Shown: positions 1 through 8,159, numbered from the stretch's first letter. The stretch is 57,632 nucleotides of DNA from Nitriliruptoraceae bacterium (GCA_003558435.1 PWLR01000032.1:1-57632), one strand, 5' to 3'. Notes: generated by a model not told the origin, from the sequence alone. Translations and numbers: made by a program.

Positions 1-22
1 ACGTGAGGCCTCGGGAGGGGGA

Positions 23-84
23 GGTGGGCGGGATCGAACCGGAGGTGGGCGGGATCGAACCGGAGTGGGCGGGATCGAACCGGA
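23..84. repeat. 21-bp tandem repeat, three units
   Basis: Two identical 21-bp units (23-43, 44-64) and a third one base shorter (65-84). Each carries the core GGGCGGGATCGA. The reverse complement of this core (TCGATCCCGCCC) is the core of the array at the right edge of the window and of the duplication inside hrpB. The array lies just beyond the stop codon of the minus-strand zinc-ribbon gene. Confidence 0.85.
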
Positions 85-92
85 GGTGCTGG

Positions 93-449
93 TCAGGTGC
101 CGCGGCGGTGCAGGTTGGACAGGTCGGGCGGGGCGCCGGGCTGGGGTTGCGGACCGGGTCGTGGTCGCGACGAGGTGACATCGTCGCCCCGACACGACCA
201 GCAGTAGAACACCAGCCGGATCCCGGATGGTGCCCACTGTTCGCCGCGACCTTTCTCCTGCAGGGTCGAGGTGGGGATGCCCTCGATGTCTTCCGAGTCG
301 CACAACCCACAACGGGCTGACCCGTCCCGGGCCCAGCTCGCGCCGCATCGTTCGCAGGTCAGTTGCAGCCGAGGCGCCTCGCTGCCGTCGAGTCGTCGTC
401 CGGTCAACTCCTCGTCCTCGCCGCAGTCCGGGCAGGCGACGATGGGCAC
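93..449 (-). CDS. Small zinc-ribbon protein, four CxxC knuckles
   Basis: A protein of about 118 residues with four CxxC pairs: CPDC near residue 6, CERC near 32, CGLC near 47 and CWSC near 85. This is enough for two zinc ribbons. The C-terminus is rich in Pro, Arg and Gly and looks disordered. The GTG start at 449 is chosen because AGGAGG lies seven bases upstream on the minus strand, and because the longer reading frame only adds a low-complexity tail. I do not recognise a named family. Two zinc ribbons fit a nucleic-acid-binding or protein-interaction role, but that is inference. It is divergent from the arsenic-type regulator, so the two may share a promoter region. Confidence 0.7.
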   Translation of the reverse strand: MPIVACPDCGEDEELTGRRLDGSEAPRLQLTCERCGASWARDGSARCGLCDSEDIEGIPTSTLQEKGRGEQWAPSGIRLVFYCWSCRGDDVTSSRPRPGPQPQPGAPPDLSNLHRRGT

Positions 450-531
450 GGGGGACCTCCTCGTCGGTCGGCCGGCAACCGTACTCCGTGGGGGGCAGGT
501 AGTGGACGGCACGAGGGAACGTCGACTACTA

Positions 532-544
532 TTGACTCAATCAA
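532..544 (+). promoter_or_regulatory. Candidate ArsR-family operator
   Basis: TTGACTCAATCAA is an imperfect inverted repeat with TTGA and TCAA ends in an otherwise GC-rich region. It lies upstream of an ArsR-type gene. SmtB/ArsR-family operators commonly contain such TTGA...TCAA half-sites. Its position supports autoregulation and argues against translation starting far upstream of it. Confidence 0.45.
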
Positions 545-599
545 GAACGAGCGATCTCCGAGCGCGATCCGAGAGCGACCCGAGAGCATCGAGGCAGCC

Positions 600-1283
600 A
601 TCGACCCGCCGGACCGCGACGCACGGCTCGAACGTCGCGCCGCGGTCCACCGCGCGTTGGGCGATCGTCATCGACTGATGATCATCGACGCACTGCACCT
701 CGGCGACCGCTCACCGTCCGAGCTCGCACAGCTCACGGGGCTCGGGACCAACCTCGTGGCGTTCCACCTCGATGTCCTGGAAGGGCTCGGTCTGATCGAA
801 CGGCGGACCTCGGAGGGCGACCGACGGCGTCGCTACGTCCGCCTGCACCACGAGGTGGTCGGCGTGCAGGCGCCAACGGGGGCGATCCGGGCGGACGACG
901 TGCTGTTCGTGTGCACGGCGAACTCCGCACGTTCCCAGCTTGCGGCGGCGCTGTGGCAACGGGCGACGGATCGGCCCGCACGCTCGGCCGGGCAACGCCC
1001 CGCGGCGCAGGTGCATCCGAGCGCTGTCGCGGTGGCGGAGGCGCACGGATTGGGCCTCGGGGATCGCCGACCGCAGGGCTACGAGGCGCTCGAACACGCT
1101 CCCGACCTGATCGTTTCGGTGTGTGATCGCGCGCTGGAAGCCGGACTGCCGTTCGACGTGCCCCGGCTGCACTGGTCGGTCCCCGACCCGGTCGATGGCG
1201 GTTCCGCGGCGGTCACCCGGGCCTACGACGAACTCGAGGTCCGGGTGACCTGGCTGGCGGCCGGTCGCGCGGGCGTCGCCTGA
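600..1283 (+). CDS. ArsR-type regulator fused to LMW phosphatase/arsenate reductase-fold domain
   Basis: The N-terminal half is a winged helix of the ArsR type (helix-turn-helix around SELAQLTGLGTNLVAFHLDVL, then a basic wing). The C-terminal half is a low-molecular-weight phosphatase fold with the P-loop CTANSARS, which keeps the CX5R catalytic signature. Such fusions are known beside arsenic genes in Actinobacteria, and this one is followed by an aquaporin remnant and arsC. The start is unsettled: no ATG or GTG lies between the operator candidate and the HTH, a TTG near 655 would truncate helix 1, and the only upstream start (TTG at 363) lies antisense inside the zinc-ribbon gene. I place the left edge at an ATC preceded by GAGG, as an approximation. 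The stop overlaps the next ATG by one base. Confidence 0.75.
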   Translation: MDPPDRDARLERRAAVHRALGDRHRLMIIDALHLGDRSPSELAQLTGLGTNLVAFHLDVLEGLGLIERRTSEGDRRRRYVRLHHEVVGVQAPTGAIRADDVLFVCTANSARSQLAAALWQRATDRPARSAGQRPAAQVHPSAVAVAEAHGLGLGDRRPQGYEALEHAPDLIVSVCDRALEAGLPFDVPRLHWSVPDPVDGGSAAVTRAYDELEVRVTWLAAGRAGVA

Positions 1284-1766
1284 TGGGCGCGTGGCAGGAC
1301 GAGTTGCGCAAGCTGACCGCCGAGGCGCTCGGGACCGCGCCTGCTGGCCTCCATCATCGGTTCCGGCATCGTCGTGCAGCCGCCCTCCGGGCAGCCGGTG
1401 GGACCGGCATCGATGCAGCTGTTCGTGCACGCGGTCATCATCGGGGGCACGCTGAGCGCATCGATCCTGACCTTCGGGCCGGTCTCCGGCGCCCACGTCA
1501 ACCCGGTGGTCACGCTGGTCGATGCCGCGTTCGGCGGTCTGCCCTGGCGACGGGTGTGGGGCTACATCGCTGCCCAGGTGGTCGGTGCCGTGGCGGCCGC
1601 GCTGTTGGTCCGATGGCTGTTCGCGCCGAGCCCTGTCGAGGCAGCCAGGGTGGTCGTGCCCGCCGACCCGGCTGCGGAACACGGACCCGCCGGGACCCGG
1701 GGTCCGACCCGCTCCAACCAGCGGGTGAAACACGGAGGAGTTCCTGACCATGCCGAGATCCACTGA
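1283..1766 (+). pseudogene. Arsenic-locus aquaporin (MIP family), frameshifted and truncated
   Basis: Translation begins at an ATG overlapping the regulator stop ([19 protein letters not shown]). Homology then shifts to the +1 frame at about 1340, where one extra base in GCGCCTG would explain it. The shifted frame continues [34 protein letters not shown] and [21 protein letters not shown], that is TM1, TM2, the first NPA-type loop (NPV) and TM3. The second half of the channel, with TM4-6 and the second NPA, is missing, and the frame runs into unrelated sequence. Aquaporins of this type export arsenite made by ArsC in some bacteria. Here it should be non-functional unless the frameshift is a sequencing error, which would still leave the truncation. 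Confidence 0.75.
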
Positions 1767-1825
1767 CCCGTGAAGCGGTTCGTTCGCGGGTTCCTGACCC
1801 GATCACCAAGAAGGAAGGATCGATC

Positions 1826-2242
1826 ATGACCGAAACCCCCAGCGTGTTGTTCCTGTGTGTCCACAACGCCGGCCGATCCCAGATGGCCGCGGGCTTCCTG
1901 CGCCACCTGGGTGGCGAGGGCATCAACGTGATGTCGGGCGGCTCCGAACCCGCCTCCTCGGTCAACCCGTCGGCGGTGGAGGCGATGGCCGAGAAGGGCA
2001 TCGACATCGCCGACCAGGAGCCCAAGCCCTGGACCGACGAGACCGTGGGCATCGCCGACGTGATCGTGTCCATGGGCTGTGGCGACGCGTGTCCGGTGCT
2101 GCCCGGCAAACGCTACGTGGACTGGGACCTCGACGACCCGGCGGGCAAGGGCGTCGACGCCGTGCGGCCGATCCGTGACGACATCGAACAGCGGGTGCGT
2201 GCCCTGATGGCCGACCTGGACGTCGAGCCGAAGGACGCCTGA
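1826..2242 (+). CDS. arsC: Arsenate reductase, LMW phosphatase family
   Basis: A 138-residue cytoplasmic enzyme expected to reduce arsenate to arsenite. The P-loop CVHNAGRS places the nucleophile at Cys11 and the essential Arg at 17. A second motif, MGCGDACPVLPG, supplies Cys85 and Cys89. This CGDAC arrangement followed by a YVDWDLDDP stretch is typical of actinobacterial ArsC proteins, some of which are coupled to mycothiol/mycoredoxin or thioredoxin; the sequence alone does not tell which. The ATG start follows GAAGGAAGG at good spacing. It has its own ribosome-binding site about 60 bases after the aquaporin remnant, so it may still be cotranscribed with the regulator. With the exporter broken, arsenite export would need a gene elsewhere. 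Confidence 0.9.
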   Translation: MTETPSVLFLCVHNAGRSQMAAGFLRHLGGEGINVMSGGSEPASSVNPSAVEAMAEKGIDIADQEPKPWTDETVGIADVIVSMGCGDACPVLPGKRYVDWDLDDPAGKGVDAVRPIRDDIEQRVRALMADLDVEPKDA

Positions 2243-2334
2243 GACCGGCACGGATCGTTCGGCCGGGGGAGTGGAGGACCAGCAGCTCTCACCGGGGGGT
2301 ACCCACGTCGGGTGACCCGAGGTCAGGCAACGGC

Positions 2335-3315
2335 GTGCTCATCGTGCTCGGCGCATCCGTGGCGGTCGCGGTGCTCGCGGACGCGGTGTTCACCGTCATC
2401 CATGCGACCGAGCACAAGGGCCCCATCGCACGCACGATGCTCCGGATCGGCCGCGCCGGCGTGCACCGACTGCCCCGCCGGCTCCGGACCGCGGCGGGGA
2501 TCGTCATCACGTTCATGATCGTGTTGTCGTGGACGCTCGGGTTGTGGTTGGCCTGGACCATCGCGTTGCTCGACCCGTCGATCGCGATCCAGACCGCACG
2601 AGGCGTGCCGGCTCCGGACCTGCTCGACGCGATCTACGTCGCCGGGTTCGCCATCTTCACGCTCGGAACCGGCGACCTGGAGGCCGGGACCCAGGTCGGT
2701 CGACTGGTCACGGTGGCCGCCAGTGCCACGGGCTTGTTCACGGTGACGCTCGAGGTCACCTACCTGGTCTCCCTGACCTCGGCCATCTCGCACGAGCGGA
2801 GCACCGCCCGTCAGGCCTACGCGCTCGGCCATGACGTATCGACGATCCTGCGGCGAGCGTGGGACGGGGAGTCCTTCCGGCCGATCGAGCCCTACCTCCA
2901 AGAGGTCGCACGCGACCTCAGCACGCTCGCCGAACGGCATCGGCTCTTCCCGGTGCTCCACGACGTGCTGCCCAACGAACGTCGGATGGCGCTGGGGCCA
3001 TCGCTGCTGGCGCTGTCGGACGCCTGTGAGGTGATGGCACACGCCGTGGGGCAGCCGGCTGCGCTGAGAACGTTGAGCTACGAGCAGGTGACCGAGGCGA
3101 TGGATGCCGTGCTCCGAGGTCTCCCGAGGCGAGAGCGGGAGGTCTCCCCGCCCGCCGCTCCCGACACGGCGGCGGCGCTCGCGGTCGTCGGTGAGGTCCC
3201 GGCCCGCACCGTCCAGGAGACCGACGTGGTGGCGGCGCGACGCCGGGGGCTGTTCGCGCTCGCCATGGAGGAGGGCTGGCGCGACGCGGCCTACGAGGTG
3301 GTTCGGGTGTCTTGA
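2335..3315 (+). CDS. Two-TM ion-channel-like membrane protein
   Basis: The 326-residue protein has a TM near residues 1-20 and a second hydrophobic segment at about 55-80 (VITFMIVLSWTLGLWLAW). A pore-like segment follows, containing FTLGTGDL, which resembles the TVGYGD selectivity filter of K+ channels but with LGTGD. A further TM (LVTVAASATGLFTVTLEVTYLV) leads to a soluble C-terminal region of about 170 residues. Transport of K+ or another cation is inferred from the filter-like motif and the neighbouring TrkH; the altered filter makes the ion uncertain. GTG start at 2335, with a GAGGT sequence upstream. It is convergent with trkH. Confidence 0.65.
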   Translation: MLIVLGASVAVAVLADAVFTVIHATEHKGPIARTMLRIGRAGVHRLPRRLRTAAGIVITFMIVLSWTLGLWLAWTIALLDPSIAIQTARGVPAPDLLDAIYVAGFAIFTLGTGDLEAGTQVGRLVTVAASATGLFTVTLEVTYLVSLTSAISHERSTARQAYALGHDVSTILRRAWDGESFRPIEPYLQEVARDLSTLAERHRLFPVLHDVLPNERRMALGPSLLALSDACEVMAHAVGQPAALRTLSYEQVTEAMDAVLRGLPRREREVSPPAAPDTAAALAVVGEVPARTVQETDVVAARRRGLFALAMEEGWRDAAYEVVRVS

Positions 3316-3325
3316 GGCTCGCACC

Positions 3326-3357
3326 GCCTGCCCGGGAAACACCGGGAGCCCTCAGGC
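3326..3357. terminator. Candidate bidirectional terminator hairpin
   Basis: GCCTG/CAGGC outer arms and CCCGG/CCGGG inner arms form an interrupted stem between the convergent channel-like gene and trkH. The right arm overlaps the trkH stop codon. There is no U tract, as is usual in such GC-rich genomes. Confidence 0.45.
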
Positions 3358-4797
3358 GTGCTCGGCCTGGGTGGCCAGGGTCAGTGCGAGCAACAACTCC
3401 AACCGACCGAGATACATCAACGCGACGAACACCCCCTTGGCGGCCCCGTTCAGCTCGACATCGATCACCCCGGTGCTCAACCCGACACTGCTGACCGCGG
3501 AGGTCACGTCGAACAGCACGGATCCGAGCGGAGCGTCGGTCAGAGCGGCGATGGTGCCCGCACCGACGAGCACGCTCAGTAGCCACAGCGCTCCGAGCAT
3601 CGCGGCGTGGCGGACGATCGTCTCGGCCCGGTCGCGGCGGACGTAGCCCCCGTCCCAGGTGATCGCCGTGCTGCCCCGGAGCCATCGCACGACCGCCTTG
3701 CACGACCAGAGCAGGCGATCGAGCTTCCAGCCGCCGCCGGTCGAGCCGCTGGGGGCTCCGACGAACATGGCCGCCATCAGCAGCGCCAAGGCCGGGGTGG
3801 CCCACCGTTGCAGCTCGGGGTCGGTCGCGAACCCGGCGGTTCCGGCGGCGCTGGCCCACTGGAACACCGAGTCCAGCACGGAGACCCCTGAACCGCTCAA
3901 CGCGTTCACGCCGACGAGGAGCAGCGCACCCCCCACGAGTACCACCACCTGTCCCCGTACCGGTGTCAGGTGCCACAGTCGTGCCGGGCGGCGCTGGACG
4001 AGCAGGACGTGATGAGCCACGAAGGTCACGGCGCCGGTCACGATGACGACCAACGTCACGAGCTGGGTGACCGGGCCGAAACCGGCCATGCTGTCACCGG
4101 TGATGGAGAACCCGCCGGTCGAGATGCCGGTGATGCCATGGTTCAGTGCCGTCCAGGGATCATGCTCCGTGGCCGCGAGCGCCGCCACCGCCGCCACCGT
4201 CAGGCCGAGGTACAACGCCATCGTCCCCCTGACCGTCCCGACCGTCCCGCCGGGAAGGTCGGGATGTCGCCCCTCCGCCTCGTACAGGGTGCGCATGCCC
4301 GTCGCCGAGTGGGTGAAGCCCAACGCGAAGAGCACCATCCCGACCCCGCCCACCCACTGCGAGAGCGATCGCCACCACTGGGCGGTGGCCGTCAGCTCGG
4401 CCTCCCGTCCTCCCACCATGCTCAGGCCCGTACTCGTGATCCCGGACATGCCCTCGAACAACGCGTTCATCGGATCGACGAACGTCCGGTCCGCCGCTGC
4501 CGCGGGAGCCATGAGGCCGAGGAAGTAGAACACGAGCGCGGTGACGACCCCACTGATCAGCCAGCCGACCGCGACGACCTCGACCGCCGGCCAGCGATGC
4601 TCCGCACGCACGTGCCGGAACCGTCGCAGCAACACGCTCCCGACCGCACCGCAGACGACCGCGGTACCGGTGAGCGGCGCCACCATCCGGGTGTCTCCCG
4701 CCAGAACGGCGACGGGGACCGACAGCGCCGCCATCGCCGTCGGCACGTACAGCACCGCTCCGAGGTCGTGGGCCACCGAGGCCGCGTCACGTCCCAC
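3352..4797 (-). CDS. trkH: TrkH/KtrB-family potassium uptake membrane subunit
   Basis: A 481-residue integral membrane protein with the four pore loops of the Trk/Ktr family: MSGITSTGLS, ITGISTGGFS, ASAAGTAGFA and SAVSSVGLSTG, each with the filter-region Gly. It ends with the family-typical LMYLGRLELL segment. It should conduct K+ (possibly Na+) into the cell with a cytosolic TrkA/KtrA RCK subunit. No such subunit lies in this window, so the partner must be encoded elsewhere. ATG start. It lies 76 bases downstream of the DUF4126 gene on the same strand and may be the last gene of the flotillin group. Confidence 0.88.
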   Translation of the reverse strand: MGRDAASVAHDLGAVLYVPTAMAALSVPVAVLAGDTRMVAPLTGTAVVCGAVGSVLLRRFRHVRAEHRWPAVEVVAVGWLISGVVTALVFYFLGLMAPAAAADRTFVDPMNALFEGMSGITSTGLSMVGGREAELTATAQWWRSLSQWVGGVGMVLFALGFTHSATGMRTLYEAEGRHPDLPGGTVGTVRGTMALYLGLTVAAVAALAATEHDPWTALNHGITGISTGGFSITGDSMAGFGPVTQLVTLVVIVTGAVTFVAHHVLLVQRRPARLWHLTPVRGQVVVLVGGALLLVGVNALSGSGVSVLDSVFQWASAAGTAGFATDPELQRWATPALALLMAAMFVGAPSGSTGGGWKLDRLLWSCKAVVRWLRGSTAITWDGGYVRRDRAETIVRHAAMLGALWLLSVLVGAGTIAALTDAPLGSVLFDVTSAVSSVGLSTGVIDVELNGAAKGVFVALMYLGRLELLLALTLATQAEHA

Positions 4798-4873
4798 GCT
4801 CAGCGCCCATGGTGGGTCGAGGGATCGCGATCACGGTGCGCTCGAGGCCAGGGGCCCGGGGTCCGGTGGCGTC

Positions 4874-5494
4874 TCACCGTGGTCCGCGGAACGCGTCCGG
4901 AGCCGGGGTGCGACGCGCGGCCCGTCGTTGGCGTCGGGCTCGCAGGCTCCGGCGCGCGACGCCGATGAGTGCCACCGTCAGCACGGTGCCGCCGATCAGG
5001 AGTAGCACCACCAGGCCGAGCGCCAGGAGGGGGGCGGTGACCGCGAGCCAGATGACGCCGGCCACCAGTCCGTCCTCGAGCAGGCTGATCCCGATGTTGC
5101 TGGCCGGCTCCGGGGAGGTGTTCACCGCCAGGCGGGTGGTCGCTTTCGTGAGGTGGCTGGCGGTCGCCAGGCCCCCCGAGCCGATGGCCGCCATGGCCTG
5201 CTGCCAGGTCTCCGCGTCGCCGGCCAGGAGCGCGCCGACCGCGACGGCACCGAGTGGTCGGATGATCGTGTGCACGGTGTCCCAGAGTGAGTCGAACAAG
5301 GGGATCTTGTCGGCCACGAACTCGAGGGCGAACATCCCGGCGGCGATCACGATGACGTCGGTGCGCATCAGCGCGTCAGGTACCGCATCGAAGCCCGATC
5401 GCCCCAGGATGCCGAGCAACGCCACCGCCGCGTAGATGTTGACACCGGAAGCCCATCCGGACCCGGCGACCAAGCCGATGAGGGCAGCATCCAT
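4874..5494 (-). CDS. DUF4126 family membrane protein
   Basis: A 206-residue hydrophobic protein. It opens with a TM (MDAALIGLVAGSGWASGVNI), has further segments near residues 45-60, 70-90 and 140-185, and ends in a short basic tail. The Gly-rich opening and the central DALMRTDVIVIAAGMFALEF and DSLWDTVHTIIRP segments fit the DUF4126 family, whose function is unknown. ATG start at 5494, one base after the stop of the upstream gene (TGAgATG), so translation is probably coupled. It completes a tight trio with flotillin and the unknown gene. Confidence 0.75.
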   Translation of the reverse strand: MDAALIGLVAGSGWASGVNIYAAVALLGILGRSGFDAVPDALMRTDVIVIAAGMFALEFVADKIPLFDSLWDTVHTIIRPLGAVAVGALLAGDAETWQQAMAAIGSGGLATASHLTKATTRLAVNTSPEPASNIGISLLEDGLVAGVIWLAVTAPLLALGLVVLLLIGGTVLTVALIGVARRSLRARRQRRAARRTPAPDAFRGPR

Positions 5495-5495
5495 C

Positions 5496-6533
5496 TCAAC
5501 GCTCACTACGGGCGACCAGGCGGTGGACGACCCGCCTGGGCAGGATGCCTTCGAACCGCTCTGCGCGCACCTGGTCGGCGGCGAGCAGCGAGCCCGCGAC
5601 GAAGGCGGCGTCGGCGGCGCGGGCGAAGCGTGTGAATGCCTCGGCGAGCTGGTCGGTCGGGAACGCGCCGGCGTCCACCAGGCGTTGCGCCCCCCGACGG
5701 CGCTGCCACCCCTCCGGCAGGACGTCCAGTAGCGCCATCGCCATCGCACTGTCGAGCCCGGCGAGTCGATCCGGGTCCAGCAGTCGGAACCGCGCCATGG
5801 CCGTCCGCGCCTGACGTAGCTGCTCGTGCCACGCTGCCGCATCATCGGGGACCGTGGTCGTGCCCTCCCCATCGAGCATCACCGACTCCACCGCCAGGGG
5901 GAGGGCCACGGGGACCCCGGGACCGGCGTCGATCACCGGAAGCTCGGCTGGACCCTGGTCGGCTCGTGGGGACGCGACGGTCGATCCGGATCGCACCGCG
6001 GGCCCGGTCTCGGTGAGGCGGACCTGCTGTGCGACCTCGTCGCCCTCCCCATCGTGGTCCTGGGTTCGGGCCGCAATGGTCGGCGTGCTGGCGTCCGTCC
6101 CGTGCAACCCGACGTCGACGATGCCGGCATCACCGAGCGCGATGGTCCCGAGGTCCTGGTCGCCGAGTTGCTGGTCGCCGAGCTGCTGGGCGCCCGGTCC
6201 CGGGGCGAGGGCCTCCCGCGCGAGCCGCTCGCGCTCGGCCGGATCGCGCAGACTCGTCGCGAGTCGGTCGACCTGTCGGTCGTCCATGGCCAGCAGCCCG
6301 TCGGCGACGCTCCACAGCTGATCGGCGCTCAAGGCTCCGCCGGTGCGCTGCTCGAGCTGGTTCGCGAGGTCGGGTGCGCCCTGCTCGGCGAGCGACCGGG
6401 CGAGCAGCCCTCGCTCCTCGGCGTCGAGGCCTCCCAGCAGCTGGATGCCCTCGCGCAGCACGCGGGCACGTGCGAACACCCCGTCCGTGTCGCGCCACCG
6501 AACGAGCAACTCGGTGACCTGGTCGATGGGCAC
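5496..6533 (-). CDS. Uncharacterised flotillin-linked protein
   Basis: I do not recognise a family. The 345-residue protein has no clear TM or signal peptide. Two mostly helical regions (about 1-110 and 235-345), rich in Ala, Leu, Arg and Asp, flank a low-complexity middle of about 125 residues. A short internal repeat near residue 115 reads AQQLGDQQLGDQDLG and is encoded by 15-bp direct repeats. GTG start at 6533, one base after the flotillin stop, so the three genes probably form one translation-coupled unit. A cytosolic partner or adaptor of flotillin is a reasonable guess from context only. Confidence 0.7.
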   Translation of the reverse strand: MPIDQVTELLVRWRDTDGVFARARVLREGIQLLGGLDAEERGLLARSLAEQGAPDLANQLEQRTGGALSADQLWSVADGLLAMDDRQVDRLATSLRDPAERERLAREALAPGPGAQQLGDQQLGDQDLGTIALGDAGIVDVGLHGTDASTPTIAARTQDHDGEGDEVAQQVRLTETGPAVRSGSTVASPRADQGPAELPVIDAGPGVPVALPLAVESVMLDGEGTTTVPDDAAAWHEQLRQARTAMARFRLLDPDRLAGLDSAMAMALLDVLPEGWQRRRGAQRLVDAGAFPTDQLAEAFTRFARAADAAFVAGSLLAADQVRAERFEGILPRRVVHRLVARSER

Positions 6534-6534
6534 G

Positions 6535-7965
6535 CTACGCCTCGTCCGGCTCGTCCTCGCCCTGACCGGTCAACCCGCGCAGCAACGCGGCGAGGTCGAC
6601 CCCGGACAGGTCCTTGATGATGGGCACCGTGGAGCTCAGTGCCTGGGTGACGTCCTCGGTCAGCTTGGACACCCCGGTGCCACCCCCGGCGCCGTTGGAG
6701 ATGATCGTGGTCTTGCCCGCCCGCGAGAGCGGCTCGGCCGCGGCCGCGACGATGTCCGGCAGCACCTTGAGCGCCTCGAGCGAGAGCCCGGCGTCCGTGT
6801 ACTCGGCCAACGCCTCCGCGAGCTTGCGGCGGGCGAGCGCCTCCGCCTCACCCCGGGCCTGGATCGCGCCGGCCTCGGCCTCACCGGTCTCGCGCAGGCG
6901 GGTCGCTTCCGCGCGCGCCTCGATCTCGATCGACTCGGCGACGCGTGAACGCCGGATCTTCTCCGCCTCGGCTTCCTGCTCGGCCTGGAACCGGGCGCCC
7001 TCGGCGCGGCGTTCCTGGGCGAACTTGTCGGCCTCGGCCTGCTCACGCACGGTCGCGTCCAGCTCGCGGCGTTGACGCTCGGCCTCGCGCTCGGCGATCT
7101 GGATGTCCTGGACCTTGGTCTCCATCTCGCCGGCCTTCAGGGCCCGCGCGTTGGCGACGTCGACCTCCTCCTTGATGGACGCCTTACGCATCGACAGTTC
7201 GCGTTCGGAGTCGGCGACGTCCGCCTCGACCTCCAAGCGGCGACGCTCCTTGGTCAGACGCGCGTCCTCCTCCTGGAGGGTCGCGTCCCGGTCGTTGTTG
7301 GCCTGGGAGATGCGGGCGTCGCGACGGGCCCGCTCGATCTCCATGACCCCCAGGGCGTCGAGGTAGCCGTTCTCGTCGGTGATCGACTCGAACACGAACG
7401 ACAGGAACGAGTACCCGAGGCTCTGCAGCTCGTCGGCGGCCTTGGTCTTGAGGTCCTCGGTGAACCGGGCCTGGTCGGTGTAGAGGTCGACGACCGAGAG
7501 TCCGGCCACGATGGTGCGCAGGTGGCCGGAGACGACCTTGGTCAGGGCGTCACGGATCTCCTCGGTGGACATCCCGAGGAAGTTCGAGCTCGCGAGCCGC
7601 ACCGTCGGGAAGTCCTGCTCGCGTTCCGTGGTGGTGACCGGCACCTTCACCGTCGCGGTCCCGTTGACGTTGATGGGCGTGCGCTGGTCACCGGCGAGCA
7701 CCCCGCGCAGCTGCACATCCAGCTGCATCGCGTGCAACGGGAAGGTCGCGGCCTCCTCGATGAAGGGGGTCACGAACGTCCCGCCACCGACGATGACCCG
7801 GAAGCCGTCGCGGTCCTTCTTGGCCTTCCGGCCGAAGACGATCAGCGCCTCGTCCGGACCGATGCGCCGGTAGCGGCGGCGGTACACCAGCCACAGCACC
7901 AGCAGGAGCAGGGCGATCCCCAACCCGTACGCCAGTACCGTCAGGAACGCTTGCACGGCCTCCAC
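6535..7965 (-). CDS. Flotillin-like SPFH/band 7 protein
   Basis: The 476-residue protein starts with one TM (residues about 5-28, LTVLAYGLGIALLLLVLWLV). An SPFH/band 7 domain follows to about residue 200 (GPDEALIVFGRKAKKDRDGF, then IEEAATFPLHAMQLDVQLRG). A long Glu/Ala/Arg-rich coiled coil (about 200-400) leads to a Gly-containing C-terminal oligomerisation segment. This is the layout of bacterial flotillins (FloA/FloT/YqiK type), which scaffold membrane microdomains. The GTG at 7965 is chosen because GAGGGGG lies just upstream and it places the TM at the N-terminus; the longer frame adds a basic, unlikely leader. First gene of a minus-strand cluster. Confidence 0.88.
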   Translation of the reverse strand: MEAVQAFLTVLAYGLGIALLLLVLWLVYRRRYRRIGPDEALIVFGRKAKKDRDGFRVIVGGGTFVTPFIEEAATFPLHAMQLDVQLRGVLAGDQRTPINVNGTATVKVPVTTTEREQDFPTVRLASSNFLGMSTEEIRDALTKVVSGHLRTIVAGLSVVDLYTDQARFTEDLKTKAADELQSLGYSFLSFVFESITDENGYLDALGVMEIERARRDARISQANNDRDATLQEEDARLTKERRRLEVEADVADSERELSMRKASIKEEVDVANARALKAGEMETKVQDIQIAEREAERQRRELDATVREQAEADKFAQERRAEGARFQAEQEAEAEKIRRSRVAESIEIEARAEATRLRETGEAEAGAIQARGEAEALARRKLAEALAEYTDAGLSLEALKVLPDIVAAAAEPLSRAGKTTIISNGAGGGTGVSKLTEDVTQALSSTVPIIKDLSGVDLAALLRGLTGQGEDEPDEA

Positions 7966-8137
7966 GGCTACCCCCTCGGTCGTCCGCGACCAGGTCGCGT
8001 CGTGGCCGCGGACCGTAGACGACCCCCGCTCACCCCGCACCCGCGGTATGCGCGGCGCATGGCACGTCGACCGGGTGTCAGGACCCCTGGGCCTGGAGGG
8101 ACGCCGGTCGTTCCCGCGGCGATGTCGAGGCGCCGGA

Positions 8138-8159
8138 CTCGGCGCCATGGGGCGCCGAG
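8138..8159. promoter_or_regulatory. 9-bp-arm inverted repeat between flotillin and DUF5998 genes
   Basis: CTCGGCGCC and GGCGCCGAG form perfect 9-bp arms around ATGG. A further GGCGCC lies at about 8129-8134. It sits in the 266-bp divergent region between the flotillin and DUF5998 genes, so it could be an operator shared by both or a leader hairpin of the plus-strand transcript. Confidence 0.35.

Noticed and set aside
23-84. The 21-bp repeats as a CRISPR array
   Set aside because: The units are directly contiguous without spacers and there are no cas genes.
93-512. Longer zinc-ribbon reading frame starting at 512
   Set aside because: The extra N-terminal residues are low complexity, while the GTG at 449 has a strong AGGAGG at correct spacing.
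363-599. Upstream extension of the ArsR fusion to the TTG at 363
   Set aside because: It would run antisense through the zinc-ribbon gene start and across the operator candidate, and adds no conserved sequence.
711-1763. Long antisense frame opposite the arsenic genes
   Set aside because: Typical high-GC shadow frame: no domains, and it opposes clearly homologous genes.
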